From Georgfuchsia sp049276455 (GTDB lineage: Bacteria; Pseudomonadota; Gammaproteobacteria; Burkholderiales; Rhodocyclaceae): a stretch of DNA of 64,000 bases. This document shows positions 24,655 to 33,812 of this stretch, piece after piece. Numbering within the stretch: position 1 is the stretch's first letter; every line of letters begins with the position of its first letter. The position numbers and the translations under genes were made by a program. The DNA lies in assembly GCA_049276455.1 (NCBI GenBank), contig JBASWL010000200.1, positions 1-64,000 of the forward strand, given 5' to 3'. The notes under the pieces were generated by a model. The model was not told the origin of the DNA. It did no database searches and saw nothing but the letters and a program-made list of their open reading frames with translations.

Positions 24655-26301
24655 CTACATGCTGCCGTAAATTGGCCCTTCTCCCCCCTGTGGAACTACC
24701 CAGTTGATATTCTGTGTAGGGTCTTTGATATCGCAGGTCTTGCAATGCACGCAGTTCTGCGCATTGATCTGCAGGCGTGGTTCGCTGCCATCTTCCAGAC
24801 GCACGATTTCATATACGCCGGCCGGGCAATAGCGTTGTTCCGGGGCATCGTATTTGGCCAGATTGATGGCGATCGGCACCGATTCATCCTTCAGTACCAG
24901 ATGGCAAGGCTCGTCTTCTTCGTGATTGGTGTTCGACAGGAATACTGAGGAAAGTCGATCGAAGGAAATCACGCCATCGGGCTTCGGATAGTCAATCTTC
25001 GCGCACTCTGCCGCTGGCAGCAGCGACATGTGGTCCGGCTGATGTCCATGCAGTGTCCACGGCGGACTCTTGATGCCGATCTTGGGCAGGAGCCATTGTT
25101 CGATGCCCGTCATCATCTGGCCGACCAGCGGGCCTTTCTTGAACCAGAGCTTGAAATTGCGCTGCTGGTCGAGTTCTTCCCTGAGCCAGCTCTTCTCGTA
25201 GGCTTCTGGGTAGGCGCTGAGTTCATCCGCCGAACGCCCTGCGGCCAGCGCCTCGGCCAGCGCCTCGGCGCAGAGCATGCCGGATTTGATGGCGGTATGG
25301 CTGCCCTTGATGCGAGCGGCATTCATGTATCCAGCGTCGCATCCGATCAGTGCGCCACCTGGAAATACCGTCTTGGGCAGGGCTTGCGGGGTTCCGTTGT
25401 TGATTGCGCGCGCACCGTAGCCAATCCGCTTGCCGCCTTCGATGTGAGCGAGTATCGATGGGTGCGTCTTCCAGCGCTGCATTTCCTCGAATGGACTCAT
25501 CCAGGGATTCTTGTAGTTGAGCCCGAGAACGAATCCAAGTGTGACTTTATTGTCATTGAGGTGATAGAGGAAACCGCCACCGAAGGTACCGTCTTGTATC
25601 GGCCACCCGGAGGTGTGTACGACCAGGCCGGGCTTGGCCTTGGCTGGATCGATTTCCCATAATTCCTTGATCCCGATGGCGTAAGTCTGGGTATCCTTGC
25701 CCGCGTCGAGTTTGTATTTGGCGATCAGTTGTTTGCCCAGATGGCCGCGCGCGCCCTCGGCGAAAATCGTGTACTTGCCCAACAGTTCCATGCCAGGTTG
25801 ATAGGCATCAGTAGGTTGACCATCGCGCCCCACGCCCATGTCACCCGTTGCGACACCGCGCACGGCGCCTTTGTCGTCGTAGAGAATTTCGGCGCCGGCA
25901 AAGCCGGGGTAGATTTCGACGCCCAGTGCCTCCGCCTGCTGGGCCAGCCAGCGCGCGACCTGGCCGAGACTGATCACGTAATTGCCGTGATTGTGAAAGG
26001 TGCGCGGTAACAACCAATCCGGGATGCGTTTTGCGCTTGTTGCGCCAAGGATAAGCACGTCATCACCCGTCACCAGTTGATTCAGCGGCGCACCTTTTTC
26101 CTCCCAGTCAGGAATCAACTCGTTGATTGCGCGTGGATCCATCACTGCGCCAGAGAGAATGTGAGCGCCGATTTCGGCACCTTTCTCGATCAGGCAAACG
26201 TTGATATCGGCATTAAGTTGCTTGAGACGAATCGCAGCAGCGAGGCCGGCTGGTCCACCGCCAACGATCACCACATCAAATTCCATCGCTTCACGTTCCA
26301 T
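24655..26301 (-). CDS. Electron transfer flavoprotein-ubiquinone oxidoreductase
   Basis: Membrane-associated FAD/[4Fe-4S] enzyme that passes electrons from ETF (acyl-CoA dehydrogenases) to ubiquinone. The 548-residue protein has the FAD motif VVIVGGGPAGLAAAIRLKQ, GAHILSGAVMDP, GCDAGYMNAARIKGSHTAIKSG, and the C-terminal ferredoxin-like cluster CVHCKTCDIKDPTQNINWV. The ATG at 26301 has AAGGA six bases upstream; a second ATG lies five codons later. It is coupled to the MBL gene downstream. The pair suggests fatty-acid, aromatic or branched acyl-CoA oxidation. Confidence 0.97.
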   Translation of the reverse strand: MEREAMEFDVVIVGGGPAGLAAAIRLKQLNADINVCLIEKGAEIGAHILSGAVMDPRAINELIPDWEEKGAPLNQLVTGDDVLILGATSAKRIPDWLLPRTFHNHGNYVISLGQVARWLAQQAEALGVEIYPGFAGAEILYDDKGAVRGVATGDMGVGRDGQPTDAYQPGMELLGKYTIFAEGARGHLGKQLIAKYKLDAGKDTQTYAIGIKELWEIDPAKAKPGLVVHTSGWPIQDGTFGGGFLYHLNDNKVTLGFVLGLNYKNPWMSPFEEMQRWKTHPSILAHIEGGKRIGYGARAINNGTPQALPKTVFPGGALIGCDAGYMNAARIKGSHTAIKSGMLCAEALAEALAAGRSADELSAYPEAYEKSWLREELDQQRNFKLWFKKGPLVGQMMTGIEQWLLPKIGIKSPPWTLHGHQPDHMSLLPAAECAKIDYPKPDGVISFDRLSSVFLSNTNHEEDEPCHLVLKDESVPIAINLAKYDAPEQRYCPAGVYEIVRLEDGSEPRLQINAQNCVHCKTCDIKDPTQNINWVVPQGGEGPIYGSM

Positions 26302-26406
26302 GTAGATTCCTTGACTGTTCGAACGAGGGAGGGCAAAGAACGCCCGGATCAGTATGAAATTATAGTGCAACCACGTTAGCTGTTGGGTTTCTGACAGAGT
26401 AGACCA

Positions 26407-26438
26407 AAAAAAACCGCAGCCGAAGCTGCGGTTTTTTT
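26407..26438. terminator. Bidirectional terminator between cspA and ETF-QO
   Basis: A CCGCAGC / GCTGCGG stem (26414-26420 with 26425-26431) closes a CGAA loop and is flanked by seven A and seven T residues that can extend the stem or act as U tracts on either strand. It ends the cspA transcript arriving on the minus strand. Confidence 0.9.
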
Positions 26439-26454
26439 GTGCCTAAGCCGGAAA

Positions 26455-26658
26455 TTACACCGGCTTGATTGCTGCAGCCTGTTTGCCCTTGGGGCCCATC
26501 TTCACATCGAAGTTGACCTTTTGGCCTTCTTGTAGCGATTTGAAGCCGCTGGACTGAATTTCGGAAAAATGTGCAAAAAGGTCTTCGCCGCCGTCATCAG
26601 GAGTGATGAAGCCGAAACCCTTTGCATCGTTGAACCACTTAACGGTACCAGTTGACAT
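26455..26658 (-). CDS. cspA: Cold-shock domain protein
   Basis: A 67-residue RNA-binding OB-fold protein with both RNP motifs: KWFNDAKGFGFIT and DLFAHFSEI. It begins MSTGTVKWF at the ATG at 26658 with AAGGA nine bases upstream; an upstream in-frame extension of 20 codons is not part of the family. RNA chaperones of this size occur in several copies per genome, so it need not be cold-induced. Its transcript ends at the bidirectional terminator just downstream. Confidence 0.97.
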   Translation of the reverse strand: MSTGTVKWFNDAKGFGFITPDDGGEDLFAHFSEIQSSGFKSLQEGQKVNFDVKMGPKGKQAAAIKPV

Positions 26659-26880
26659 GCTAATTTCCTTGAAAAAAATATAAATTCGGACTCGCGCCCG
26701 GGATGCAAACGAAATCAAGAAACCTCGCAGGACTGGAAAGACATCGCCTAGAAGGCGGGGTGACCACCGTACAGCAAAAAAACGGACTTGAATCGACTGC
26801 TGGTAGCAGAATACGGCAAGAATATCCTGCTGGCAAGCGGTATTTCTCGCTGCAACGTGATAGAGAACAAAAATACCGAC

Positions 26881-27675
26881 TCAGGGGCCTGTTTGTCGTG
26901 ACAGTAATTTTCGTATCCCATCTAAGTCGAGGATACGAATATGTTTTTGCTGTACAGCGATTAGCCCACGTTCATGAAAGTGGGAAAGTGCTCTACTCAC
27001 GGTTTCCAGTTTTAGGCCGAGGTAGGAACCAATTTCGTCACGGGTCATGCGCAAGTGGAATTCGGTTGCTGAATAACCGCGTGCGGAAAAGCGTTGCGAT
27101 AAATTGAGCAGAAAGGCAGCCAAACGCTCCTCGGCACGCATGGTACCGAGCAGCATCATGACACCTTGGTCGCGTACGATTTCACGGCTCATGACTTTGT
27201 GGAGATGATTCTGTAAAACACGAATCTCGGTTTGTAGGTGCTCCAGCATGGCAAAAGGCATGACGCACACTTCACTGTCTTCAAGAGCAACCGCATTGCA
27301 TGTATGGACTTCGTTGCTGATGCCATCCATTCCCATAATTTCACCAGCCATCTGAAATCCGGTAACTTGTTCGCGACCATCTTCAAGCAGGATATCGGTC
27401 TTGAAAAAGCCTGTTCTGACTGCGTAAATTGACTCGAAAGGATTTCCGGAACGGTAAAGGCTCTGTCCCCTCTTGATCTTGCGACCTGAACCAACCAGAG
27501 CCTCCATCTTGGCAAATTCCTGATCATTTAGTCCGATGGGCAAACAGAGTTCGCGCAGGCTGCACTGCGAACAGGCAACTTTGAGTGTATTGAAATTTAT
27601 GGCTGACATTGGAGCGTGCACAGCGTTTTGTCCAGTTTGATCTGTATCAATGCGAATTTTCTGTGTCTGGGGCAT
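26881..27675 (-). CDS. fnr: FNR oxygen-sensing transcription regulator
   Basis: Global regulator of anaerobic metabolism that binds DNA as a [4Fe-4S] dimer. The 264-residue protein carries C35, C38 and C44 in ACSQCSLRELC and C137 in EDSEVCVMPF, the four-cysteine pattern of FNR. The cyclic-nucleotide-like barrel (residues 60-150), the dimer helix and the HTH follow, with recognition helix LKLETVSRAL; the E-x-x-S-R pattern is the one that reads TTGAT half-sites. Start at 27675 keeps the usual N-terminal extension, but an in-frame ATG at 27609 is also possible. A hemN remnant lies head-to-head with it. Two matching FNR boxes occur in this window. Confidence 0.96.
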   Translation of the reverse strand: MPQTQKIRIDTDQTGQNAVHAPMSAINFNTLKVACSQCSLRELCLPIGLNDQEFAKMEALVGSGRKIKRGQSLYRSGNPFESIYAVRTGFFKTDILLEDGREQVTGFQMAGEIMGMDGISNEVHTCNAVALEDSEVCVMPFAMLEHLQTEIRVLQNHLHKVMSREIVRDQGVMMLLGTMRAEERLAAFLLNLSQRFSARGYSATEFHLRMTRDEIGSYLGLKLETVSRALSHFHERGLIAVQQKHIRILDLDGIRKLLSRQTGP

Positions 27676-27705
27676 CTTGTGAGCCTGTTGCTAGGGCGAA
27701 AATTA

Positions 27706-28115
27706 CTGAATCACATTTCAAACTTGGTCTTTGACCCGATACTGATCCAGCACTTTGAAGTTAGCGGGCCACGTGTTATACCTCTTATCCGACAGCAGAC
27801 CGTTTTGTCGATGCGTCAGCCTATAAATCCTGGCTTGCAAGAATTACATTACATTGGGCGGCAATAGTCGGGCGTCTGCATTATACGTTCTCATCCCTTT
27901 TTGCGATACCGTCTGTTATTACTGCGCTTGCAACAAGATAGTCGCCGTTAAGTACTGCCACTCAATGTGTACATCCGTTATCTTGGCAAAGATTTCCTTG
28001 GCATCTACTGCGTTGGAAGGACTGCACATAGTCGTGTAACTGCATTGGGGTAAGACTCTGCCCCCTTCTTGTGGTTGGGAATTGATGCGATTTATTTGTG
28101 ATAAGCGTAGCTGCT
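27706..28115 (+). pseudogene. hemN: Remnant of oxygen-independent coproporphyrinogen III oxidase, multiply frameshifted
   Basis: Different frames spell successive pieces of HemN: VFDPILIQHFEVSGPR (27727 on, frame 1), then YTSYPTADRFVDASAYKSWL (27777 on, frame 3) after an apparent 2-nt GT duplication at 27773-27776, then ALYVLIPFCDTVCYYCACNK (frame 2), which retains the radical-SAM cysteines CxxxCxxC coded at 27902, 27914 and 27923. A further frame gives YIRYLGKDF (27970 on), and near 28045-28070 LHWG-KTLPP resembles the LHWGGGTPTF motif. The remaining two thirds of a ~455-residue protein are absent. In relatives hemN sits beside fnr, which agrees. The remnant is not translatable. Confidence 0.85.
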
Positions 28116-28142
28116 ACTCACGAATAATCTGATATACCACCG

Positions 28143-28895
28143 ATGTTTTCGTTTATCGTGAATCCGGATGAAGTTTCGGTGGTGATTGGTGTGAGCAACT
28201 CGGGTTTTCTTGCAGTATTTCTCATTGGCTTGTTAAGTGGCACGCACTGCGTTGGCATGTGCGGCGGCATTGTCTCGGCACTCTCAATACAATTGCCGCA
28301 GCAGAAACCAGCCTTGGCTCTGCATCTGGCTTACAACATTGGGCGCCTGACCAGTTACATCCTGGCCGGTGCCATCATGGGTGCCTTGGGGAGCATGAGT
28401 CTGTTGCTGAATCATGCGCTACCAGTGCAGATAGTGTTTTATATCGCAGCTAATTTGATGCTGCTCGTAATGGGACTTTACCTGCTCGGTGTTACCAGAG
28501 CAGCAGCCATTGTCGAAAAAGCCGGGAAACGTCTGTGGCAGCGCATCCAGCCATATAGCAAACGCTTCCTTCCCGTGCATTCGGTCAGGCAGGCCTTCCC
28601 GCTTGGCATGCTTTGGGGCTGGTTGCCCTGCGGCTTGGTGTACGGTGTGCTGTCAATGGCCTTGCTCTCAGGTTCTGCATGGCGTGGCGCATTGACCCTG
28701 CTGGCCTTTGGTCTTGGTACGCTGCCTAACCTGCTGTTGGCTGGCATGCTGCTGGCGCGTTTCCGGCGCCAGATACAGGCGAAACCCGTTCGCATCGTTT
28801 CCGGTCTGCTGGTATTCGGTTTCGGCGTATTGGGCCTAGTAAACGCGACTACACTGGGTGGTCGTTTATGGGAAGGAATTGTCTGCCATGTCTGA
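28143..28895 (+). CDS. TauE/SafE-like membrane protein linked to copper ATPase
   Basis: Inner-membrane protein of 250 residues with about six hydrophobic segments. It opens with the conserved GTHCVGMCGGI motif (cysteine and methionine rich, a likely copper site) in the first transmembrane helix and has a second conserved block, GMLWGWLPCGLVYGVL. This subgroup (COG2836) is routinely found beside CcoI/CopA-type ATPases, and is thought to assist copper delivery to cbb3-type oxidase rather than sulfite export; that is inferred. The stop codon overlaps the ATPase start by 8 nt, so the two are coupled. The gene follows the hemN remnant directly. Confidence 0.83.
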   Translation: MFSFIVNPDEVSVVIGVSNSGFLAVFLIGLLSGTHCVGMCGGIVSALSIQLPQQKPALALHLAYNIGRLTSYILAGAIMGALGSMSLLLNHALPVQIVFYIAANLMLLVMGLYLLGVTRAAAIVEKAGKRLWQRIQPYSKRFLPVHSVRQAFPLGMLWGWLPCGLVYGVLSMALLSGSAWRGALTLLAFGLGTLPNLLLAGMLLARFRRQIQAKPVRIVSGLLVFGFGVLGLVNATTLGGRLWEGIVCHV

Positions 28896-31086
28896 AGCCG
28901 AGCCTGCCCAACTTGCAGTGGAGTTGCTCATCGAAGGCATGACCTGCGCCAACTGTGCCGCGAGAATCGAGAAGACGCTCAATGAGGTCGATGGTGTCGA
29001 GGCAGTGGTGAACTTTGCCAACGAGAAAGCCTATGCGCGTTACTGTCCGGATCACACTAATGTCGACAAGCTGATAGCGGCCGTGGCGCAACTTGGCCGC
29101 TATCGTGCTGCGGTGTCGACGCCGGATACGCGAGAGCAGGAAAAAGCCGAGCGCCTCGAAGCCTATCGATACGAGCTGAAAGTGTTCATCCTTTCAGCTG
29201 TACTGACGCTGCCTTTGTTGGGGCAGATGTTGATCATGTTCAGTAGCGGTAGCCATGACGAACTACTGCCGCGCTGGCTGCAACTCATGCTGGCGACGCC
29301 GGTGCAGTTCTGGGTTGGCCGTCGTTTCTACATTGGCGCCTGGTATTCGCTGAAGAGTGGCAGCGGCAACATGGATGTGCTGGTTGCACTTGGCACCAGC
29401 ATGGCGTGGTTGTTCAGCGCCGTGGTCACAGTTGCCAGTCTGCATCATATACATGTTTACTTCGAGGCGTCGGCAGCCGTCATCACCCTGGTGCTGCTCG
29501 GAAAGATTCTCGAAGCGCGGGCCAAGGCGCATGCTTCGGCGGCAATCGAAGGCCTTATCGGCCTGCAACCGCAAACCGCCATGCGTGAGCAGGAGGGGCA
29601 ATTAACCGAAGTGCCGGTGGCCAGTCTGATTCCGGGCGATATTCTGATTGTCCGCCCGGGAGAAAGCGTGCCGGTAGATGGGGAAGTTGTTGATGGAGAA
29701 TCGCATGTTAACGAAGCCATGCTTACCGGTGAAAGCGCGCCGGTAGCGAAGAAGGTAGGTGACGGCGTGTTTGCCGCGACGGTGAATGGCAGCGGCCTGC
29801 TGCGTTTTCGGGCGACCGGCGTTGGCCAGCAGACCATGCTGGCTGGCATCATTCGTTTGGTGGAGGAAGCGCAGGGATCACGTGCACCTGTACAAAAACT
29901 GGTTGACCGCGTTGCGGCGATATTTGTCCCGACCGTGTGCGCCATAGCGGGGTTGACCTTTCTCGGTGACTGGTTCTACAGCGGCGAGTTTTCGGTTGCC
30001 CTGATCAATGCCGTCGCCGTACTGGTGATTGCCTGTCCTTGTGCACTGGGTCTGGCAACGCCCACTGCGATCATGGTGGGTACTGGCCTCGGCGCCCGGG
30101 TCGGGGTATTGATCCGCAATGCCGAAGCGCTCGAACTGGCAGAAAAGCTGGAAATTCTCTGTGTCGACAAGACGGGTACCCTGACCCAAGGCCGGCCTGA
30201 AGTGACTGAAATACTCCCTTCAAAAGGGGTGTCTGTCGATGAATTGTTGCAGGTTGCCGCAAGCCTTGAGCAGTCGTCAAGCCATCCGCTGGCGGCAGCA
30301 ATCGTTCGTCGTGCGCAAACGTCAGGCTTGACGCTCCTCATCCCCGGCCAAGTGTTAGCAGAGGCCGGGCAGGGTGTTGGCGGCGACGTGGATGGCAGAC
30401 GGATTGTCGTCGGTTCACCGGCGTACATGAACGCACTGGGCATGACTCTCGACGAGGCGCAGATACAGCCTTTGCAGCGTTCTGCCTGCAGCGTAGTGGC
30501 CGTGGCACGCGACAACTCAATTATTGGCGTAATCGGTGTGCGTGATCCGCTGCGTGCAACTTCGCGGCAAGCGGTGAAGCGTCTTGCAACGATGGGAGTC
30601 GAGGTCGTGATGCTGACCGGTGACAACCGTGCCACAGCTGATGCCATTGCGCGAGAAGCCGGCATTGTCCGTGTCGAGGCCGAGACGCTGCCGGGCGACA
30701 AGTCGGCTGTTATTGTGCGCTATCGCGAGCAGGGCAAGCGCGTGGGTATGGCAGGCGACGGAATCAATGATGCTCCTGCGCTTGCGGCCGCATATGTGAG
30801 TTTCGCGATGGGGGCCGGTAGCAATGTCGCCATGGAGGCCGCCGACATTACCCTGATGAAAAACGACCTCAATAGTGTCGCCGATGCTATTGCGCTGTCG
30901 AGGGCGACGCTGCGCAAGATACGCCAGAACCTGTTTTTCGCCTTCATCTACAACGTGCTCGGTATTCCGCTCGCAGCGCTGGGCTTGCTAAATCCGGTAG
31001 TAGCAGGGGCTGCGATGGCCGCGAGTTCGGTTTCGGTAGTGAGCAATTCACTGCTGCTGCGACGCTGGAAACCAGGTAGGGGATAA
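28888..31086 (+). CDS. Copper-transporting P1B-type ATPase (CcoI/CopA)
   Basis: Heavy-metal P-type ATPase, 732 residues. It has one N-terminal metal domain with EGMTCANCAARIE, the membrane CPC motif in VIACPCALGLATPTA, the phosphorylated aspartate in CVDKTGTLTQG, the SSHPLAAAI P1B-specific histidine segment and MAGDGINDAPALAAA. The CPC and C-terminal SSVSVVSNSLLLRR indicate a Cu(I) enzyme. The start at the ATG at 28888 has AAGGA upstream and overlaps the TauE/SafE-like gene by 8 nt. By neighbourhood (fnr, hemN remnant, membrane protein) it resembles CcoI, which loads copper for cbb3 oxidase, but export cannot be excluded. Terminated by the hairpin at 31092. Confidence 0.93.
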   Translation: MSEAEPAQLAVELLIEGMTCANCAARIEKTLNEVDGVEAVVNFANEKAYARYCPDHTNVDKLIAAVAQLGRYRAAVSTPDTREQEKAERLEAYRYELKVFILSAVLTLPLLGQMLIMFSSGSHDELLPRWLQLMLATPVQFWVGRRFYIGAWYSLKSGSGNMDVLVALGTSMAWLFSAVVTVASLHHIHVYFEASAAVITLVLLGKILEARAKAHASAAIEGLIGLQPQTAMREQEGQLTEVPVASLIPGDILIVRPGESVPVDGEVVDGESHVNEAMLTGESAPVAKKVGDGVFAATVNGSGLLRFRATGVGQQTMLAGIIRLVEEAQGSRAPVQKLVDRVAAIFVPTVCAIAGLTFLGDWFYSGEFSVALINAVAVLVIACPCALGLATPTAIMVGTGLGARVGVLIRNAEALELAEKLEILCVDKTGTLTQGRPEVTEILPSKGVSVDELLQVAASLEQSSSHPLAAAIVRRAQTSGLTLLIPGQVLAEAGQGVGGDVDGRRIVVGSPAYMNALGMTLDEAQIQPLQRSACSVVAVARDNSIIGVIGVRDPLRATSRQAVKRLATMGVEVVMLTGDNRATADAIAREAGIVRVEAETLPGDKSAVIVRYREQGKRVGMAGDGINDAPALAAAYVSFAMGAGSNVAMEAADITLMKNDLNSVADAIALSRATLRKIRQNLFFAFIYNVLGIPLAALGLLNPVVAGAAMAASSVSVVSNSLLLRRWKPGRG

Positions 31087-31091
31087 AAAAA

Positions 31092-31118
31092 GGCCCGCAT
31101 CTGCGGGCCATTTTCTTT
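31092..31118. terminator. Terminator after the copper ATPase
   Basis: GGCCCGC (31092-31098) and GCGGGCC (31103-31109) enclose an ATCT loop and are followed by ATTTTCTTT. Six A residues precede the stem, so it can also stop minus-strand panD transcription. It lies between the convergent ATPase and panD genes. Confidence 0.88.
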
Positions 31119-31134
31119 GAGCTGGCTTGCCGTG

Positions 31135-31518
31135 TTATGCGGCTGCTTGAGCCGGGATACGGTGCTTCTGATTCATGATGCGATTGCGTGCATCGACGTA
31201 AACCAGATCGGGCTCGAACTTTTGCAATTCGATTTCGTTGTAGTTGGCGAAAGTGGCGATGATCAGCAGGTCGCCCGGGGCGGCGAGTCGGGCGGCGGCA
31301 CCATTCACGGAAATGGTACCGCTACCGCGTTCGGCGCGAATGGCATAGGTGCTGAAGCGATTGCCGTTATTGACGTTCCAGATTTCTATCTGCTGGTACT
31401 CTTTGATGTCAGCAGCATCAAGCAGATCATCATCTATAGCACATGAACCTTCGTAGTGAAGTTCCGCCTGCGTCACAGTGACACGGTGCAGCTTTGATTT
31501 AAGCATCGTTCGTTGCAT
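31135..31518 (-). CDS. panD: Aspartate 1-decarboxylase
   Basis: Pyruvoyl enzyme making beta-alanine for pantothenate. The 127-residue protein starts MQRTMLKSKLHRV and has the self-cleavage site in LHYEGSCAID (Gly24-Ser25; Ser becomes the pyruvoyl group), IWNVNNGNRFSTY, and RGSGTISVNGAAAR. The ATG at 31518 follows AGGAG; an earlier in-frame start is not supported by the family. It is separated from panC by 114 nt. Confidence 0.97.
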   Translation of the reverse strand: MQRTMLKSKLHRVTVTQAELHYEGSCAIDDDLLDAADIKEYQQIEIWNVNNGNRFSTYAIRAERGSGTISVNGAAARLAAPGDLLIIATFANYNEIELQKFEPDLVYVDARNRIMNQKHRIPAQAAA

Positions 31519-31632
31519 ATTCGTTCGCTCCTTCTCAGGCAAAGGTGTCGAGTTCAAATACGGACATTAAAGTTGTCCCCTCTTTGACTTCATGGCTACT
31601 GGACATCGCCGGCCTGAGCGCATCGCGGTGTC

Positions 31633-32460
31633 CTAAACTTCCAGATTGTCGATGAGGCGCGTGCTACCCAAACGCGCCGCGGCCAACACCACCAATCCGG
31701 ATTCGTGAGCGGCTGGCAATTGTAAATCACTTTTTTTGCGTACTGCAACATAATCCGGTACCCAATTTCTGGTACTCAGAAACTCGATGGAATCCCGCTC
31801 CAGCTGCGGGTAATCGCGATTTCCGGCGCGAATTTCATTGATAACTTTAGTTAAAGCTTCAAACAATTTTGGTGCTTCGATACGTTCTTGCTCAGAAAGA
31901 TAGCCATTGCGCGACGACAAGGCGAGCCCGTCTGCAGCGCGAATGGTTTCTCCCGCCACTATGTCAATCGGCAGATTCAATTCACGCACCATATTGCGGA
32001 TAACCATTAACTGTTGATAATCCTTCTTGCCGAACAGAGCGACGTCCGGTTGCACGATATGGAATAATTTCATTACCACCGTAGCTACACCCATAAAATG
32101 ATCCGGGCGGAATTCGCCGTCGAGAATGTCTGCCTGGGCTGCAGGGGGATGAATGTGGTAGCTCTGTTGCTGCGGATACATCTCGGCTTCGTTTGGCGCA
32201 AACAAGCAGTCGACACCGGCAGCCTCGAGTTTTTCGCAATCAGCCTGGAATGTGCGTGGATATTTATCAAAATCCTCGCCTGGGCGGAATTGCAGCCGAT
32301 TTACAAAAATGGTGGCGATTACCATGTCGGCATGTTCGCGCGCCTGTTCCATCAGCGCGATATGGCCCTTGTGCAGATTGCCCATGGTTGGTATCAGTGC
32401 AACGCGCCGGGCGGGCTTGCGCACTGCCCGCAGGGCAGCAATCGTTTTATGGATTTGCAT
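31633..32460 (-). CDS. panC: Pantoate-beta-alanine ligase
   Basis: Joins pantoate and beta-alanine with ATP. The 275-residue protein has LIPTMGNLHKGHIALM (the HxGH nucleotide motif), FVNRLQF, HFMGVATVVMKLFHIVQPDVALFGKKDYQQL and SSRNGYLS, all conserved. The ATG at 32460 shares one base with the TAA stop of panB (TAATG), showing coupling. Length is normal. Confidence 0.97.
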   Translation of the reverse strand: MQIHKTIAALRAVRKPARRVALIPTMGNLHKGHIALMEQAREHADMVIATIFVNRLQFRPGEDFDKYPRTFQADCEKLEAAGVDCLFAPNEAEMYPQQQSYHIHPPAAQADILDGEFRPDHFMGVATVVMKLFHIVQPDVALFGKKDYQQLMVIRNMVRELNLPIDIVAGETIRAADGLALSSRNGYLSEQERIEAPKLFEALTKVINEIRAGNRDYPQLERDSIEFLSTRNWVPDYVAVRKKSDLQLPAAHESGLVVLAAARLGSTRLIDNLEV

Positions 32461-33275
32461 TAATAGGAATGTTCGGCTGTGGGAAAGGTGCCGTCCTTGA
32501 CAGCTTTGACGTAGTCAGTTACTGCGCCGTCAATACTATGCGCTTCAGTCATGAAGTCCTTTACGAAGCGGCCCTTCTTGCCGGGGTAGATGCCGAGCAT
32601 GTCGTGCAGCACCAGCACTTGCCCGTCACAGTCACTACCGGCACCAATTCCGATGGTGGCACAGGCAGTCAGCATTTTCGTTATCTGGGCAGCCAGCGTG
32701 GCGGGTACCATCTCCAGCACCATTAACGTGGCACCTGCGTCTTCGAGTGCCCGCGCATCAGCCTCCATGCGCCTGGCGCCCGCTTCATCGCGACCCTGCA
32801 CGTGATAGCCACCGAGAGCGTGTACCGACTGCGGCGTGAGCCCGATATGGGCACAGACCGGGATGCCGCGTTCGACCAGAAAATGCACTGTTTCTGCCAT
32901 AACCTCGCCACCTTCGAGTTTGACCATCTCTGCGCCAGCGGCAAGCAGGCGTGTAGCGTTGCGTATCGCAAGTTCCTTTGATTCCTGATAACTGCCGAAG
33001 GGCATGTCGGCCAGACACATCGCGCGTTGCACGATGTGGCCGACGCATTCGGTGTGATACACCATGTGCTCCATCGTCACCGGCAAGGTTGATGTCTTGC
33101 CCTGCAACACGTTACCGAGCGAATCTCCAACCAGAATGACATCCACACCGCAGCGGTCTTCGAGCGTAGCGAAACTGGCATCGTAGCCGGTGAGCATCGC
33201 AATCTTGTCGCCCTCGTGCTTCATGCGCGCGAGCTCAGGAAGTGTGATTGGCTTGTTGGAGGCAAGATATGTCAT
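32460..33275 (-). CDS. panB: 3-methyl-2-oxobutanoate hydroxymethyltransferase
   Basis: Transfers a hydroxymethyl group from methylene-THF to 2-oxoisovalerate, the first pantothenate step. The 271-residue TIM-barrel protein has KIAMLTGYDASFA, VDVILVGDSLGNVLQGK, MVKLEGG, and VCAHIGLTPQSVHALGGYHVQGR. It is coupled to panC downstream and follows pcnB-folK with a 48-nt gap. Confidence 0.97.
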   Translation of the reverse strand: MTYLASNKPITLPELARMKHEGDKIAMLTGYDASFATLEDRCGVDVILVGDSLGNVLQGKTSTLPVTMEHMVYHTECVGHIVQRAMCLADMPFGSYQESKELAIRNATRLLAAGAEMVKLEGGEVMAETVHFLVERGIPVCAHIGLTPQSVHALGGYHVQGRDEAGARRMEADARALEDAGATLMVLEMVPATLAAQITKMLTACATIGIGAGSDCDGQVLVLHDMLGIYPGKKGRFVKDFMTEAHSIDGAVTDYVKAVKDGTFPTAEHSY

Positions 33276-33323
33276 GGGCGTCTAAAAATGAAATAAACGG
33301 CTGCTAGGATACACAAACCAGCG

Positions 33324-33812
33324 CTAAACCTGCGCGGTCATTGATTCGACCTGCTGATCTGCGCAATTCTGCAAAAGGTCGATAAGCATGCCATGCACGG
33401 GCATTGTGATATCGGGGGCAATTTCCGCAAGCGGTACAAGAACAAAGGCGCGCTGATGCATGCGCGGGTGCGGCAGCGTCAATTGAGGATCGTCGCATAT
33501 CGTATCGCCATGCAACAGCAGGTCGAGATCCAGCGTGCGTGGCGCATTGGGTATGCTGCGGCTGCGACCGAAGCGTGCTTCGATGGCGAACAATTCATCG
33601 AGCAATCCAGGCGCATCGAGTTGAGTCTCAATGGATATGACAGCATTGACAAAGTCGGGCTGATTGCGCAACCCGACCGGCGCCGTACGATACAACGAGG
33701 ATGCGGCAATCAGTTGGCTGTGCGGAAGGTCACGCAAAGCTTCAATTGCAGCAAGCACCGTGCTGGAGGGGTCGCCGAGGTTGGCGCCGAGCGCGATGTA
33801 AGCACGCGTCAT
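33324..33812 (-). CDS. folK: 6-hydroxymethyl-7,8-dihydropterin pyrophosphokinase
   Basis: Transfers pyrophosphate from ATP to hydroxymethyldihydropterin in folate synthesis. The 162-residue protein contains YIALGANLGDP, YRTAPVGLRNQPDFVNAV, RTLDLDLLLHGD and PHPRMHQRAFVLVPLAEIAPD; the DxDLL metal motif is intact. Its ATG overlaps the pcnB stop by one base, so the two are co-translated; the pcnB-folK pair is normal for the group. Confidence 0.96.
   Translation of the reverse strand: MTRAYIALGANLGDPSSTVLAAIEALRDLPHSQLIAASSLYRTAPVGLRNQPDFVNAVISIETQLDAPGLLDELFAIEARFGRSRSIPNAPRTLDLDLLLHGDTICDDPQLTLPHPRMHQRAFVLVPLAEIAPDITMPVHGMLIDLLQNCADQQVESMTAQV

Noticed and set aside
28060..28110. FNR-like box before the TauE/SafE-like gene (TTGATGCGATTTAT)
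   Set aside because: The second half-site is poor and the sequence is explained as a decayed hemN segment.
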